From: Streptomyces cynarae
GTDB lineage: Bacteria; Actinomycetota; Actinomycetes; Streptomycetales; Streptomycetaceae
Assembly: GCF_025642135.1 (NCBI RefSeq)
Contig: NZ_CP106793.1
Location: 4,592,001-4,656,000, forward strand
Length of the DNA stretch: 64,000 nt
Reading direction: 5' to 3'
Shown: positions 17,448 through 27,312 of the stretch, in pieces
How positions within the stretch are numbered: the first letter of the stretch is position 1
How the letters are laid out: each line of letters opens with the position of its first letter
Notes under the pieces: model-generated
The model's input: the letters and a program-made list of their open reading frames with translations, nothing else
Told to the model about the DNA's origin: nothing
Database searches by the model: none
Translations under genes and position numbers: made by a program

Positions 17448-17517
17448 GCGTGGTCGTCCGGGGCGATGGTGGCGCCGTGGGGGCCCCGGTCGTGTGGGGG
17501 TGGGGGCGGCCCCGGGG

Positions 17518-18684
17518 TCATTCGCGACGCAGGCGCAGGGCGAGGAGGGCGAGCGCCAGGCCGAGGCCCATGAGGACCAGGCCGCTGCCGAGTGGAAGGA
17601 TCTGGGACACGGGCTGCGAGGCGGAGGTCTCCCGGGCGGAGCCGGCGGCGCCGTGCGAGGGGCTGGGCGAGGCTTCCGCGGGGTCGGCCGCATCGAGGGA
17701 CGGCTCCGTGCCGGTGGTCGGGTCTGCGGTGTCGCGGTCTGTCGGGTCCGGTGTCTGCTCCGGCGGTGACGGCGGGTCCTGGTCCGTGTAGGTCGGCTCG
17801 TCGTCCTCGTCCGGCGGTTCCGGATCCGGCCGTCCGGGCCGCACCCTTCCCTCGCCGGCCCAATTGCCGGCCCGGGAGGAGTCGGGCGAGGGATCGGCGG
17901 AGTCCGGATCGTCGGCGGGGCGTCCGGCGGTGGATGACTGCGCGGGGTCCTGGCGCCGGTGGGGGCGGTGGGGATTGTCGTGGCGCTGCGGCGAGGCGTG
18001 TCCCTCCGGCCCGGTGTGGTCCTGTGGCTTCTCGTGGCTCTGCGGTGTGTCTTCGTCGTGGGACCGATCGTAACCGTGGGGCTTCTCGGGTCCGGACTGG
18101 GTTGTGCGGGCGGGTGGGGTGGACGCGGTGGGCGCGGGCGTGGGCCCGCGCGTCGGTATCGCGGATGCCGTGTGCAGGGGAGCGGCAGTGTCGTCGGCCG
18201 CCGTGCCGAACGCCGGGCCCTTCGCTGCGGGGGCGTCGGCCGCCGGGTCGGACCTGGCGGGGACGGCGGTGGCTGTGCGCCCAGGGGAGGCGGTGTGGGC
18301 CCGCGGTGCCGAGAGGGTGTGCGTGGCGGCGGATGCGCGGGTCGGCGGAGCCGAGGGGGTGTCCTCCGGGGCGGAGGCGCGGGTCGGCGGAGCCGAGGCG
18401 GTGTGCGCGGTGTCCGTGGGCGGGGCTATGGACTCGTGGGCCGGATAGGCGATTCGGGTGACGTACGTGCGGTGGAAGGGGCTCCTGGCCCCGGCCTGAC
18501 GCACGGCGCCCGTGGTGTGCGAGGCGGCACGTATGCCGTACGCGGGCCGGAGCCCCTCCGCGGACGCGAGGGCGCAGGCGGATATGCCGTACAGACCGCA
18601 GACGGCCGTGGTGGTGAGCACCGGTGGCAGGACGGCCGCGCGGAGCGTGCGGAACCTGGACGGCGGACGAGGCCATGGAGTCAC
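17518..18684 (-). CDS. Pro/Thr/Asp-rich surface protein with C-terminal membrane anchor
   Basis: The 388-residue protein has an Arg-rich N-terminus and a hydrophobic segment at about residues 15-45 that could be a signal anchor. A long low-complexity middle is rich in Pro, Thr, Ala, Ser and His, then Asp/Glu-rich (about 50-355). It ends with LPLGSGLVLMGLGLALALLA followed by LRLRRE, a hydrophobic helix with a basic tail that resembles a sortase signal but lacks LPXTG. It is probably a wall-spanning protein held by its C-terminal helix. The GTG at 18684 has a GGAGGGGG site nine bases upstream. I recognise no enzymatic domain; function unknown. Confidence 0.75.
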   Translation of the reverse strand: MTPWPRPPSRFRTLRAAVLPPVLTTTAVCGLYGISACALASAEGLRPAYGIRAASHTTGAVRQAGARSPFHRTYVTRIAYPAHESIAPPTDTAHTASAPPTRASAPEDTPSAPPTRASAATHTLSAPRAHTASPGRTATAVPARSDPAADAPAAKGPAFGTAADDTAAPLHTASAIPTRGPTPAPTASTPPARTTQSGPEKPHGYDRSHDEDTPQSHEKPQDHTGPEGHASPQRHDNPHRPHRRQDPAQSSTAGRPADDPDSADPSPDSSRAGNWAGEGRVRPGRPDPEPPDEDDEPTYTDQDPPSPPEQTPDPTDRDTADPTTGTEPSLDAADPAEASPSPSHGAAGSARETSASQPVSQILPLGSGLVLMGLGLALALLALRLRRE

Positions 18685-18917
18685 GCGAGTGACCCCCTCC
18701 CGTTACTCGGGTGGCAAGATCAACGGCACCAGCGTCACACGGACCCCGGTGTCCGGCATCTCGGCCGTGCGCCCTACGCCGTACGCCATACGTCGCCCGG
18801 CGCGCCCCCGCTGCACTGACGCGAGGCACGGAGGCCGAACTGTCGGTTGTGGGGTGGATCACTCCCCGTACCGGGCAACCTGGCTGATGAGGTGTGTCGG
18901 TGCGAGAGAATGGCGGC

Positions 18918-19463
18918 ATGGAGATGCCGAGGAACGAACGGTCGTCGGAGAACGCCCAGAAGATCTTGGTCGTGGGCCAGGACGGGATGGCTCTCGGCGG
19001 CACCGGAGACGACGACTCCCGCGAGGTCCCGGTGACCGAACAGGTGGAGCAGCCCGCGAAGGTCATGCGCATCGGCAGCATGATCAAGCAGCTGCTGGAG
19101 GAGGTGCGCGCCGCTCCTCTGGACGAGGCCAGCCGGCAGCGTCTGAAGGAGATCCACGCCAGCTCGGTGAAGGAGCTGGAGGACGGTCTCGCCCCCGAAC
19201 TCGTCGAGGAGCTCGAGCGGCTCTCCCTGCCCTTCACGGACGAGGTGATCCCGAGCGACGCGGAACTGCGCATCGCGCAGGCGCAGTTGGTGGGCTGGCT
19301 GGAGGGCCTCTTCCACGGGATCCAGACCACCCTGTTCGCCCAGCAGATGGCGGCACGCGCCCAGCTGGAACAGATGCGCCGCGCCCTTCCCCCGGGAGTG
19401 GGCTCCCCCGACGGCGAGGAGGACCGCCGCGCCGGCGGCCGGTCGGGCGGCCCGTACCTGTGA
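18918..19463 (+). CDS. bpa: Bacterial proteasome activator (Bpa)
   Basis: Bpa is an ATP-independent ring activator of the actinobacterial 20S proteasome (mycobacterial homologue Rv3780). The protein has 181 residues, with a disordered N-terminus and a helical core from residue 50 to 155 (MRIGSMIKQLLEEVRAAPLD, then LSLPFTDEVIPSDAELRIAQ, then GLFHGIQTTLFAQQMAARAQ). The last residues are GPYL; in mycobacteria the C-terminal GQYL docks into the proteasome alpha ring, so the anchor is conserved with Gln changed to Pro. I chose the ATG at 18918; a GTG at 18894 would add eight residues. It is monocistronic and followed by a strong hairpin. Confidence 0.9.
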   Translation: MEMPRNERSSENAQKILVVGQDGMALGGTGDDDSREVPVTEQVEQPAKVMRIGSMIKQLLEEVRAAPLDEASRQRLKEIHASSVKELEDGLAPELVEELERLSLPFTDEVIPSDAELRIAQAQLVGWLEGLFHGIQTTLFAQQMAARAQLEQMRRALPPGVGSPDGEEDRRAGGRSGGPYL

Positions 19464-19476
19464 CGCGGACCGTGCG

Positions 19477-19509
19477 AGGGGCCCGGCACCGTGAGGGTGC
19501 CGGGCCCCT
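19477..19509. terminator. Bidirectional terminator between bpa and a kinase gene
   Basis: A 14-bp perfect stem (AGGGGCCCGGCACC at 19477 and its complement ending at 19509) with a 5-base loop separates two convergent genes, and so can stop transcription from both sides. Confidence 0.85.
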
Positions 19510-19529
19510 GCCGTCGCATCAGAAGCGGC

Positions 19530-21146
19530 TCACGCCGGGTCGCCCGTCGACACCGTGAGTTCGATCACGGGCATCTTCTTCGGGTTGGCGTCCGTACCGG
19601 CCGTCGGGGACTGGCTCATGACCGTGTCCTGGCCGTAGGTGTTCTCGTCCTCGTGCGTGATCTCGTACTTCCAGCCCGCTGCCTGGAAGCACGCTTCGAC
19701 CGACGTGAAATTCTTGAAGGAGAAGTCGGGCACCCGGATCTTCTTCGGATCGACGTAGGACGTCTCCGGCTCCGTGCACCTCGTCGTCTCGATCGTCTTC
19801 GTCGTGTCCGGGCCCCTGTGGCCCGCGACCACGGTCGGGGGCGTGCTCGTACCGCCGTCACCCCCGTCGGCCTCGTCCCCGCTGCTGTTGTTGTGCAGCA
19901 ACAGTGAGGTCAGCAGGCCGACTATCACGACCAGGGCGACCACGACCGAGCCGATGACCACGGCCTGGTTGCCCTTCTGGCCGCCCGTGGCGGGCGTCTG
20001 CGGGGTGAGGTGGTACGGCGGCGGGGTCGCCGCGGACTGCTGCGGCGCGAACCCGGCGTTCTGCGGGGGCGTCTGGTAGCCGCCCTGCTGGGGGTAGCCG
20101 TAGGGGGGCGACGGGACCGGACCGCCGTACGGGCCGGGCTGGTACGGCGTCTGCACGGGCCCCACGGGGGCCGCCGCCGACTGGCCGACCGGCGGGAAGA
20201 CCGCGGAGCTGACGCCGGCGCCGCTCGGGGTCTGCGCGCCCGGCACGATGCTCGGCGCGGCGGCCGTGAGCGACGCGGCCACCCGAAGGCACTCGTCCCG
20301 CATCGCCTCGGCGTTCGGGAAGCGTTCGTTCGGGTTCTTCTTGAGCGCGCGGGCGACCAGCGCGTCCACCGCCGGTGGCAGTGAACGGTTGATCGAGGAC
20401 GGAGCCCCCGGCTCCTCCTGCACATGCGCGTACGCGATCGCGAGCGGTGAATCCGCCTCGAACGGCAGCCGCCCGGTGACCAGTTGGAACAGCATGATCC
20501 CGACCGAGTACAGGTCGGACCGCGCGTCCACGGCCCGGCCGAGGGCCTGCTCCGGGGACAGGTACTGCGGAGTGCCGACCACCATGCCCGTCTGGGTCAT
20601 CGAGGTGACGCCGGACTGCATGGCACGGGCGATGCCGAAGTCCATGACTTTGACGACGTTGCGCTTCGTCATCATCACATTGCCCGGCTTGATGTCCCGA
20701 TGGACCAGCCCCATCTCGTGGCTGATCTCCAGGGCGGCCAGCACATCAGCGGTGATCTTCAGCGCCTTGTCGGCCGGCATCGCGCCGTACTGCCGGATGT
20801 CCGCGTCGAGGACCGAGCCGAGCGGCTTGCCCTCGATGTACTCCATGACGATGTACGGGGTCGTCGTCCCCGCCAGCTCGTCCTCGCCGGTGTCGAAGAC
20901 CGAGACGATGTTCGTGTGCGTGAGTTTGGCCACGGCCTGCGCCTCGCGGCGGAAACGCTCCCGGAAGGCCTGCTCGCGTCCCAGTTCGGTGTGGAGTGTC
21001 TTGATCGCGACCTGGCGGTCGAGGACCGAGTCGTACGCCAGGTGCACCGAGGCCATACCGCCCTCGCCGAGCAAGTCGCGCAGCTGGTAGCGGCCGCCGG
21101 CGAGCGCGCGCCCCGCGTACCGGCCGTGTGCGCCGTCCTGGCTCAT
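19530..21146 (-). CDS. Transmembrane Ser/Thr kinase with a C-terminal PASTA-like domain
   Basis: This is a eukaryotic-type kinase of 538 residues. The kinase domain (about 18-280) is complete: glycine loop LGEGGMASVHLAYD, VAIK lysine, HRDIKPGN catalytic loop, DFG, and an activation loop TSMTQTGMVVGTPQYLSPEQ with phosphorylatable Thr/Ser. A Pro/Gln/Gly-rich linker (about 300-390) leads to one membrane helix at about 394-417 (GSVVVALVVIVGLLTSLLL). A single PASTA-like module (about 465-537; IRVPDFSFKNFTSVEACFQA, then MSQSPTAGTDANPKKMPVIE) lies outside the cell. PASTA domains bind peptidoglycan fragments or lipid II, so wall sensing is likely. It diverges from a second kinase gene. Confidence 0.93.
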   Translation of the reverse strand: MSQDGAHGRYAGRALAGGRYQLRDLLGEGGMASVHLAYDSVLDRQVAIKTLHTELGREQAFRERFRREAQAVAKLTHTNIVSVFDTGEDELAGTTTPYIVMEYIEGKPLGSVLDADIRQYGAMPADKALKITADVLAALEISHEMGLVHRDIKPGNVMMTKRNVVKVMDFGIARAMQSGVTSMTQTGMVVGTPQYLSPEQALGRAVDARSDLYSVGIMLFQLVTGRLPFEADSPLAIAYAHVQEEPGAPSSINRSLPPAVDALVARALKKNPNERFPNAEAMRDECLRVAASLTAAAPSIVPGAQTPSGAGVSSAVFPPVGQSAAAPVGPVQTPYQPGPYGGPVPSPPYGYPQQGGYQTPPQNAGFAPQQSAATPPPYHLTPQTPATGGQKGNQAVVIGSVVVALVVIVGLLTSLLLHNNSSGDEADGGDGGTSTPPTVVAGHRGPDTTKTIETTRCTEPETSYVDPKKIRVPDFSFKNFTSVEACFQAAGWKYEITHEDENTYGQDTVMSQSPTAGTDANPKKMPVIELTVSTGDPA

Positions 21147-21524
21147 GTTCTGCGTCCCCCATCGGCGCGGCGGCAGCGGCTGCTGGTGCTCCCGCGGCCG
21201 TGATCGATATCCGTGTTGTCGACGATCGACAGCTACTGCTCCGTGATCGACTGGTCCATTCCCGGCCAAGTCTGCCCCAGGGCAAGGACACGTCAAGCTC
21301 GGTGCCCGTTCCGTGACCGTACGCGAAAGAAGCGTCGCGGAAGCGTTACAGGGGTTGTCCGGCCGGCACACGAAATTTGCACGTGGGACCCGGTACAGGG
21401 TTGGATGGCCGGTCCATCTCGAATCCATCTCGGACCGGTGCCTTGCGCGGAGCCTGTAGCGTGGCCCGTCGGAGACCGTAACAACCACCGCGCAGACCGC
21501 GGGCAGAAACGACGGCGAGGACCG
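21147..21524. promoter_or_regulatory. Divergent promoter region of two kinase genes
   Basis: This 378-bp gap separates the start codons of two divergent Ser/Thr kinase genes and must hold both promoters. At 21217-21231 there is an inverted repeat with 6-bp arms, TGTCGA-CGA-TCGACA, in a locally AT-richer stretch, which could be an operator. GGCGAGG at 21514-21520 serves the plus-strand start at 21525. No small gene is supported. Confidence 0.5.
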
Positions 21525-23096
<1,572 letters not shown>

Positions 23097-23117
23097 CGCC
23101 CCGCGGTGAAGCGTCCT

Positions 23118-23164
23118 CCACGCGCGCGTGGCCCGGAGACGGGCTCCACGCGCGCGTGGCCTTT
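23118..23164 (+). terminator. Tandem hairpins after the kinase gene
   Basis: CCACGCGCGCGTGG, itself a 14-bp palindrome, occurs twice, at 23118-23131 and 23146-23159, 14 bp apart; the second is followed by CCTTTT. Each copy can fold alone. The arrangement is a probable double terminator for the gene ending at 23096. Confidence 0.7.
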
Positions 23165-23422
23165 TCCGGCCGTGCCGAGGTCGTTGCCCAAGGCTTGCGC
23201 CAGCTCGCGCTCCGGCGCTTGTAACCGGTCGTGCTCCATGCGTTACCAGGCGCGTGCCCACGATCATGTCCCTCCGGTCGTGCTCACGGGGTGGACCCGC
23301 GTACGACACCCGTGTCACTCCAGATGACGTCTTCCCGTGCTCCGGGCGGGCGGGATAACGTGCCGTTGTTCCGGCCCCCTGCAAGGCTGTGACCAGCACC
23401 TGTTCCCGACTGACTCGATTTA

Positions 23423-23436
23423 CTTGGATTTCCAAG
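23423..23436. promoter_or_regulatory. AT-rich palindrome upstream of bkdF
   Basis: CTTGGATTTCCAAG has perfect 6-bp arms (CTTGGA/TCCAAG) around TT and lies in an unusually AT-rich patch (about 23415-23445), 222 bp before the second bkd cluster. It looks like a dimer-binding operator; an Lrp-type protein such as the one at 9578 is a candidate. The rest of the 561-bp gap (23097-23657) shows the tandem hairpins and no convincing gene. Confidence 0.45.
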
Positions 23437-23657
23437 CAAAATCCCAGGTCAGGAGGGGTTTCACAGAAATGTGGCGCGCTGGGTAACGTGCCCCTTGCAG
23501 GGTGCTCGCCGGGGCACCTTCCACGTCTGTTCGGACGAGCCGCACCCACCCCGTGCGTCCGTGCGTTGCAGGCGGAGCCGCTCCCACCGGCCCGAACGGG
23601 CCGAGGGGAACCCAGGCACCCGGCGAACCCGGGGGCCGGACCGACGGAGGAGCACAC

Positions 23658-24848
23658 GTGACCGTGGAGAGCACTGCCGCGCGCAAGCCGCGACGCAGCG
23701 CCGGAAGCAAGGCCGGCACCACCGGCACCAAGCGCACCACCAGCAACACGCCCAAGAAGGACAGCGACCCCGACCTCGTCCAGTTGCTGACGCCCGAGGG
23801 CACGCGGGTCGCGAACCCCGAGTACGACCGGTACGTCGAGGACATCACGCCGCAGCAGCTGCGCGGGCTGTACCGGGACATGGTGCTGACCCGCCGCTTC
23901 GACGCCGAGGCCACGTCCCTGCAGCGCCAGGGCGAGCTGGGCCTGTGGGCCTCGCTGCTCGGCCAGGAGGCCGCCCAGATCGGTTCCGGCCGGGCCCTGC
24001 GCGACGACGACTACGTCTTCCCGACCTACCGTGAGCACGGCGTCGCCTGGTGCCGCGGCGTGGACCCGACCAACCTGCTCGGCATGTTCCGCGGTGTGAA
24101 CAACGGCGGCTGGGACCCGAACAGCAACAACTTCCACCTCTACACGATCGTCATCGGCTCGCAGACGCTGCACGCCACCGGCTACGCCATGGGCGTGGCC
24201 AAGGACGGCGCCGACTCGGCCGTGATCGCGTACTTCGGTGACGGCGCCTCCAGCCAGGGCGACGTGGCGGAGTCGTTCACGTTCGCGGCGGTCTACAACG
24301 CCCCGGTGGTGTTCTTCTGCCAGAACAACCAGTGGGCGATCTCCGAGCCCACCGAGAAGCAGACCCGGGTGCCGCTGTACCAGCGTGCGCAGGGTTTCGG
24401 CTTCCCCGGGGTGCGGGTGGACGGCAACGACGTGCTGGGCTGCCTCGCGGTGACCAAGTGGGCGCTGGAGCGGGCGCGCAACGGCGAGGGCCCGACCCTG
24501 GTGGAGGCGTTCACCTACCGCATGGGTGCCCACACCACCTCCGACGACCCGACCCGCTACCGCCTCGACGACGAGCGGGCCGCCTGGGAGGCGAAGGACC
24601 CGATCGCCCGTCTGCGCGCCTACCTCGAGGCATCGAACCACGCGGACGAGGGGTTCTTCGCGGAACTCGAGGCGGAGAGCGAGACGTTGGGAAGGCGGGT
24701 GCGTGAAGCGGTCCGTGCCATGCCGGATCCGGACCACTTCGCCATCTTCGAGCACGCGTACGCGGACGGGCATGCGCTCGTCGACGAGGAGCGGGCCCAG
24801 TTCGCCGCCTATCAGGCGTCGTTCGCGGACGTAGAAGGGGGACGGTGA
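23658..24848 (+). CDS. bkdF: Branched-chain 2-oxoacid dehydrogenase E1 alpha, second copy
   Basis: This is the E1 alpha subunit of the second branched-chain keto acid dehydrogenase set, with 396 residues. It has a Lys/Thr-rich N-terminal tail absent from the first copy. The ThDP motif begins at about residue 194 (FGDGASSQGDVAESF) and ends with QNNQWAIS; MGAHTTSDDPTRYR is the phosphorylation-loop region. The GTG at 23658 has GGAGGAG just upstream (23647-23653). It is clearly diverged from the E1 alpha at 10253, so this is an old paralogue. The symbol follows the S. avermitilis naming of the second cluster and is tentative. Confidence 0.88.
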   Translation: MTVESTAARKPRRSAGSKAGTTGTKRTTSNTPKKDSDPDLVQLLTPEGTRVANPEYDRYVEDITPQQLRGLYRDMVLTRRFDAEATSLQRQGELGLWASLLGQEAAQIGSGRALRDDDYVFPTYREHGVAWCRGVDPTNLLGMFRGVNNGGWDPNSNNFHLYTIVIGSQTLHATGYAMGVAKDGADSAVIAYFGDGASSQGDVAESFTFAAVYNAPVVFFCQNNQWAISEPTEKQTRVPLYQRAQGFGFPGVRVDGNDVLGCLAVTKWALERARNGEGPTLVEAFTYRMGAHTTSDDPTRYRLDDERAAWEAKDPIARLRAYLEASNHADEGFFAELEAESETLGRRVREAVRAMPDPDHFAIFEHAYADGHALVDEERAQFAAYQASFADVEGGR

Positions 24849-24849
24849 C

Positions 24850-25827
24850 ATGGCCGAGAAGATGGCGATCGCCAAGGCGATCAACGAGTCGCTGCGCAAG
24901 GCCCTGGAGTCGGACCCCAAGGTCCTGGTGATGGGCGAGGACGTCGGCAAGCTCGGCGGTGTCTTCCGTGTGACGGACGGCCTGCAGAAGGACTTCGGCG
25001 AGGAGCGGGTGATCGACACCCCGCTCGCGGAGTCGGGCATCGTCGGCACGGCGATCGGTCTCGCGCTGCGCGGGTACCGGCCGGTGGCGGAGATCCAGTT
25101 CGACGGGTTCGTCTTCCCGGCCTACGACCAGATCGTCACCCAGCTGGCGAAGATGCACGCCCGCTCGCTGGGCAAGGTCAAGCTGCCGGTCGTCATCCGC
25201 ATCCCCTACGGCGGCGGCATCGGGGCGGTGGAGCACCACAGCGAGTCCCCGGAGGCGCTGTTCGCGCACGTGGCGGGCCTGAAGGTCGTCTCTCCGTCCA
25301 GCGCCTCGGACGCGTACTGGATGATGCAGCAGGCGATCCAGAGCGACGACCCGGTGATCTTCTTCGAGCCGAAGCGGCGCTACTGGGACAAGTCCGAGGT
25401 CAACACGGAGGCGATCCCGGGTCCGCTGCACAAGGCGCGCGTGGTGCGCGAGGGCACGGACCTGACCCTGGCCGCCTACGGCCCGATGGTGAAGGTGTGC
25501 CAGGAGGCCGCCGCGGCCGCGCAGGAGGAGGGCAGGTCGCTGGAGGTGCTGGACCTCCGGTCGGTCTCCCCGCTCGACTTCGACTCCATCCAGACGTCGG
25601 TGGAGAAGACCCGCCGTCTGGTCGTGGTGCACGAGGCGCCGGTGTTCTTCGGTTCGGGCGCGGAGATCGCCGCTCGCATCACGGAGCGGTGCTTCTACCA
25701 CCTGGAGGCGCCCGTGCTGAGGGTCGGCGGCTACCACGCGCCGTATCCGCCGGCGCGGCTGGAGGAGGAGTACCTGCCGGGCCTTGACCGGGTGCTGGAC
25801 GCCGTCGACCGCGCCCTGGCGTACTGA
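24850..25827 (+). CDS. bkdG: Branched-chain 2-oxoacid dehydrogenase E1 beta, second copy
   Basis: This E1 beta subunit has 325 residues and starts one base after the preceding stop. It carries LVMGEDVGKLGGVFRVTDGL, TPLAESGIVGTAIGLALRGY, IPYGGGIGAVEHHSESPEAL and VVVHEAPVFFGSGAEIAARI, aligning over its full length with the beta subunit at 11395. It lacks the short N-terminal extension of that copy. The pair with E1 alpha forms the decarboxylase that feeds the E2 encoded next. Symbol assignment is tentative, as for the neighbouring genes. Confidence 0.9.
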   Translation: MAEKMAIAKAINESLRKALESDPKVLVMGEDVGKLGGVFRVTDGLQKDFGEERVIDTPLAESGIVGTAIGLALRGYRPVAEIQFDGFVFPAYDQIVTQLAKMHARSLGKVKLPVVIRIPYGGGIGAVEHHSESPEALFAHVAGLKVVSPSSASDAYWMMQQAIQSDDPVIFFEPKRRYWDKSEVNTEAIPGPLHKARVVREGTDLTLAAYGPMVKVCQEAAAAAQEEGRSLEVLDLRSVSPLDFDSIQTSVEKTRRLVVVHEAPVFFGSGAEIAARITERCFYHLEAPVLRVGGYHAPYPPARLEEEYLPGLDRVLDAVDRALAY

Positions 25828-25837
25828 GGAGAGGGTC

Positions 25838-27235
25838 GTGACGACGATGACAGACGCGTCCGTGCGCGAGTTCAAGATGCCCGACGTGGGCGAGGGGCTC
25901 ACCGAGGCAGAGATCCTCAAGTGGTACGTCCAGCCGGGTGACACGGTCACCGACGGGCAGGTCGTGTGCGAGGTTGAGACGGCGAAGGCGGCCGTGGAGC
26001 TGCCGATCCCGTACGACGGGGTGGTCCGCGAGCTGCACTTCCCCGAGGGCACCACGGTGGACGTAGGCACGCCGATCATCGCGGTGGACGTGACGGGCGG
26101 CGCTCCCGCCGAGGAGGCGCAGGCGCCCGTCGAGAAGGCGGCGGAGGAGAAGCCCGCGGCGAAGGAGAACCGGCAGGAGGGCCGCAAGCCGGTCCTCGTC
26201 GGTTACGGCGTCGCCGAGTCCTCCACCCGGCGCCGCCCCCGCAAGGCGCCCGCGGCGGCGGTCGAGGAGACCGTCTCCGTGGTCCAGGGCGACCTGAACG
26301 GGCACGGCAAGCAGGCCCGTCCGCTGGCGAAGCCGCCGGTGCGCAAGCTGGCGAAGGACCTGGGCGTCGACCTGGCGACGGTACGGCCGTCGGGCCCGGA
26401 CGGGATCATCACGCGCGAGGACGTGCAGGCGGCGGTGGCCTCCGCACCGGTCCCCGAGGCCCCTGCGGCCCCGGTGGTCCCGGTGACGCCCGCACGCGTC
26501 GAGGCGCCGGCGCCGGTGGTGACGTACGACAGCGGGCGGGAGACCCGTATCCCGGTCAAGGGCGTCCGCAAGGCCACCGCGCAGGCGATGGTCGGCTCGG
26601 CGTTCACCGCCCCGCACGTCACGGAGTTCGTGACCGTCGACGTCACCCGCACGATGAAGCTGGTCGAGGAGCTCAAGCAGGACAAGGACTTCCAGGGTCT
26701 GCGTGTCAATCCCCTGCTGCTGATCGCCAAAGCCCTGCTGGTCGCCATCAAGCGGAACCCGGACATCAACGCGTCCTGGGACGAGGCCAACCAGGAGATC
26801 GTGCGCAAGCACTACGTGAACCTGGGCATCGCCGCGGCCACCCCGCGCGGTCTGATCGTGCCGAACATCAAGGACGCGCACGACAAGACCCTCCCCCAAC
26901 TGGCCGAGGCCCTGGGCGAGCTGGTGGCCACGGCCCGGGAGGGCAGGACGAGTCCCGCGGCAATGCAGGGCGGCACGATGACGATCACGAACGTCGGCGT
27001 CTTCGGCGTCGACACCGGCACGCCGATCCTCAACCCGGGCGAGTCCGCGATCCTCGCGGTCGGCGCGATCAAGCTCCAGCCGTGGGTCCACAAGGGCAAG
27101 GTCAAGCCCCGCCAGGTCACCACCCTGGCCCTGAGCTTCGACCACCGCCTGGTCGACGGCGAACTGGGCTCGAAGGTCCTCGCGGACGTCGCCGCGATCC
27201 TGGAACAGCCGAAGCGGCTGATCACCTGGGCGTAG
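25838..27235 (+). CDS. bkdH: Dihydrolipoyl acyltransferase E2, second copy
   Basis: This E2 subunit has 465 residues. The lipoyl domain has VETAKAAVELP with the modified lysine. An Ala/Glu/Pro linker follows, then the E3-binding domain (KPPVRKLAKDLGVDLATVRP, then GPDGIITREDV). The catalytic domain holds MTITNVGVFGVDTGTPILNP and the active site SFDHRLVDGELG. The GTG at 25838 is preceded at six bases by AGGAG; the ATG at 25847 is too far from that site. It closes the second bkd operon, which again lacks an E3 gene. The perfect hairpin at 27261 follows. Confidence 0.92.
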   Translation: MTTMTDASVREFKMPDVGEGLTEAEILKWYVQPGDTVTDGQVVCEVETAKAAVELPIPYDGVVRELHFPEGTTVDVGTPIIAVDVTGGAPAEEAQAPVEKAAEEKPAAKENRQEGRKPVLVGYGVAESSTRRRPRKAPAAAVEETVSVVQGDLNGHGKQARPLAKPPVRKLAKDLGVDLATVRPSGPDGIITREDVQAAVASAPVPEAPAAPVVPVTPARVEAPAPVVTYDSGRETRIPVKGVRKATAQAMVGSAFTAPHVTEFVTVDVTRTMKLVEELKQDKDFQGLRVNPLLLIAKALLVAIKRNPDINASWDEANQEIVRKHYVNLGIAAATPRGLIVPNIKDAHDKTLPQLAEALGELVATAREGRTSPAAMQGGTMTITNVGVFGVDTGTPILNPGESAILAVGAIKLQPWVHKGKVKPRQVTTLALSFDHRLVDGELGSKVLADVAAILEQPKRLITWA

Positions 27236-27260
27236 CGCAGGACGACATGCCCATGGCGAA

Positions 27261-27295
27261 GGGGGTCTGCCGCTGACCAGCAGCGGCAGACCCCC
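27261..27295. terminator. Bidirectional terminator
   Basis: A 15-bp perfect stem, GGGGGTCTGCCGCTG and its complement, with a 5-base loop lies between the convergent bkdH and carboxypeptidase genes. It can serve both. Confidence 0.88.
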
Positions 27296-27312
27296 TCGGC
27301 GTGTGGCGGGTG

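Noticed and set aside
17518..18684. True LPXTG sortase substrate
   Set aside because: The C-terminal motif is LPLGSG; the Thr-Gly pair needed for cleavage is absent.
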